From NCBI GenBank assembly GCA_022402535.1, contig JAKRSD010000028.1, forward strand, positions 1 through 64,000: DNA of 64,000 nt, written 5' to 3'. Under the pieces are notes generated by a model. It saw nothing but the letters and a program-made list of their open reading frames with translations. It did not search any database and was not told where the DNA came from. Within the stretch, counting starts at the first letter, position 1. Every line of letters begins with the position of its first letter. Both the position numbers and the translations under genes were made by a program. Source of the DNA: Flavobacteriales bacterium. GTDB lineage: Bacteria; Bacteroidota; Bacteroidia; CAIKAF01. Positions 63,112 to 64,000 of the stretch are shown piece by piece.

Positions 63112-64000
63112 ATGAAACAAATTTTTACGTTTTTGGTATCCTCCTTTCTGTTTTTGGGTGGAATGGCCCAAAATGTCACATTAACCCAATTGGTGACAGG
63201 TCTCAGTTCTCCCACAGGAGTATATTTTGCTCCCGGCGATGATAATACCATGTATATCCTTCAGCAGGGCGGGCGTATCCGGTTGGCAAATGCCACCACA
63301 GGTGTAGTCTCAGGTACGGATTTTTTGAACATTACATCTAAACTTACTTCTTCGGGAAATGAACAAGGTTTGCTGGGATTGGCTTTTCATCCCGATTATG
63401 CCAATAATGGATATTTTTATATCAACTACACCAAAAGTGGGGGCGGAGCTACCGTGGTAGCCCGCTATAAGCGAAATACGGCTAATCCCTTAATTGCTGA
63501 TTTGGCTTCAGAAAAAATTGTGTTACAGGTAACCCAGCCTTATACCAACCATAACGGAGGTCAGCTGCAAATAGGGGCCGACGGGTATTTGTATATCGGA
63601 ATGGGCGATGGCGGAAGTGCCGGAGATCCTCAGAATTATTCACAAAACGGGCAAAGCCGTTTAGGGAAAATGCTTCGTGTAGACATTGACGTGGACAGCG
63701 GATATGCCATACCGCCTACGAATCCGTTTGTGGGAAATCCTGCCGTTTTGGACGAAATATGGTCGTTAGGGCAGCGCAATCCTTGGCGTTTTAGTTTCGA
63801 TATGGTCACCAAGGATATGTGGATTGCCGATGTGGGTCAAAACGTATGGGAAGAAATCAATTTTGAACCCGCAGGTGCAGGCGGTTTAAATTACGGTTGG
63901 CGCTGCTACGAAGGAAATGTTACTTACAACACGTCGGGCTGCGGACCGTCTACAAATTATACTTTTCCCGTAGCCGTATATAGCCATTCCGGAGGGAATT
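63112..64000 (+). CDS. PQQ-dependent sugar dehydrogenase / glucose-sorbosone dehydrogenase-like (partial, runs off the right edge)
   Basis: 296 codons are visible from the ATG with no stop. A signal peptide ends GGMAQ. The mature part matches the glucose/sorbosone dehydrogenase family propeller: GLLGLAFHPDYANNGYFYINY, then YTNHNGGQLQIGADGYLYIG, GDGGSAGDP, and EIWSLGQRNPWRFSFD. The last includes the Arg and Asn that bind PQQ in relatives. The His of THNGG may be the catalytic base. The rest of the gene, perhaps with a T9SS tail, lies outside the window. The cofactor is inferred. Confidence 0.88.
   Translation, partial: MKQIFTFLVSSFLFLGGMAQNVTLTQLVTGLSSPTGVYFAPGDDNTMYILQQGGRIRLANATTGVVSGTDFLNITSKLTSSGNEQGLLGLAFHPDYANNGYFYINYTKSGGGATVVARYKRNTANPLIADLASEKIVLQVTQPYTNHNGGQLQIGADGYLYIGMGDGGSAGDPQNYSQNGQSRLGKMLRVDIDVDSGYAIPPTNPFVGNPAVLDEIWSLGQRNPWRFSFDMVTKDMWIADVGQNVWEEINFEPAGAGGLNYGWRCYEGNVTYNTSGCGPSTNYTFPVAVYSHSGGN

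Noticed and set aside
1-64000. tRNA, rRNA, CRISPR array, IS element or prophage
   Set aside because: Intergenic spaces are short and I found no cloverleaf, TTCGAATC-type arm, regular spacer array, transposase or phage structural gene.

Overview
The window is chromosomal DNA from a member of the Bacteroidota. The evidence is: promoter boxes of the TAnnTTTG type upstream of many genes (a matching -33 TTTG is 19 bp away at 18702-18733); T9SS-type C-terminal sorting domains on secreted proteins (1536-3428, 51026-52654); many signal-peptide proteins and lipoproteins whose signal ends in FSQ, AQ or a Cys; YwqK/MORN-type repeat proteins; a long-form NusB; and leucine dehydrogenase with the nusB-DUF1573-yajC series. 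A genus cannot be named. Gene density is high and both strands are used. I see no rRNA, tRNA, CRISPR array, IS element or prophage.

Layout. 0-3.4 kb: a secreted vanadium-haloperoxidase/PAP2-type lipoprotein and a CRTAC1-like (FG-GAP/ASPIC-UnbV) T9SS protein. 3.4-18.6 kb: a VWA-like membrane protein, FabG, a DHH phosphoesterase, Ndk, a SpoU-type RNA methyltransferase, a deoxynucleoside kinase, a GH3-family protein, SppA, an ECF sigma factor, a CarH-like B12-binding MerR regulator and MetK. 18.6-25.6 kb: an RRM RNA-binding protein with a structured leader, Acs, Lon and a subtilase. 25.7-29.9 kb: an accessory-looking module with a cysteine-free HxlR regulator diverging from a five-gene operon (exported DJ-1/PfpI protein, small outer-membrane-like protein, bestrophin anion channel, TMEM175 cation channel, F420/NADP-type oxidoreductase). 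30-33.7 kb: a three-domain nucleotidyltransferase/HAD-phosphatase/P-loop-kinase enzyme, DapD and a family 9 glycosyltransferase, probably one operon for heptose or LPS sugars. 33.8-41.9 kb: YwqK-type protein, MnmA, tandem paralogous lipoproteins, an ABC exporter, then leucine dehydrogenase-NusB-DUF1573-YajC. 42-46.3 kb: lipoprotein, TsaC/YciO family, transaldolase, START-like protein, PAP2 phosphatase and a HEPN/MNT toxin-antitoxin pair whose antitoxin carries an extra HTH domain. 46.4-52.7 kb: HMG-CoA lyase, dGTPase, an outer-membrane barrel, MiaE and a T9SS-exported SGNH hydrolase. 52.7-53.8 kb: a compound palindromic element next to an AT-rich orphan gene. 53.9-64 kb: PurB, UvrA, a very long repeat protein with about 30 YwqK/MORN units, YqgE, a membrane zinc peptidase and a truncated PQQ/glucose-sorbosone dehydrogenase that runs off the window.

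Most of the window is housekeeping. The parts most worth following up are the HxlR-flanked channel operon (a cation channel and an anion channel with overlapping reading frames), the three-domain sugar enzyme, the compound hairpin element at 52.86-53.03 kb, the HTH-MNT/HEPN pair, and the RRM gene leader with a hairpin plus T-tract.
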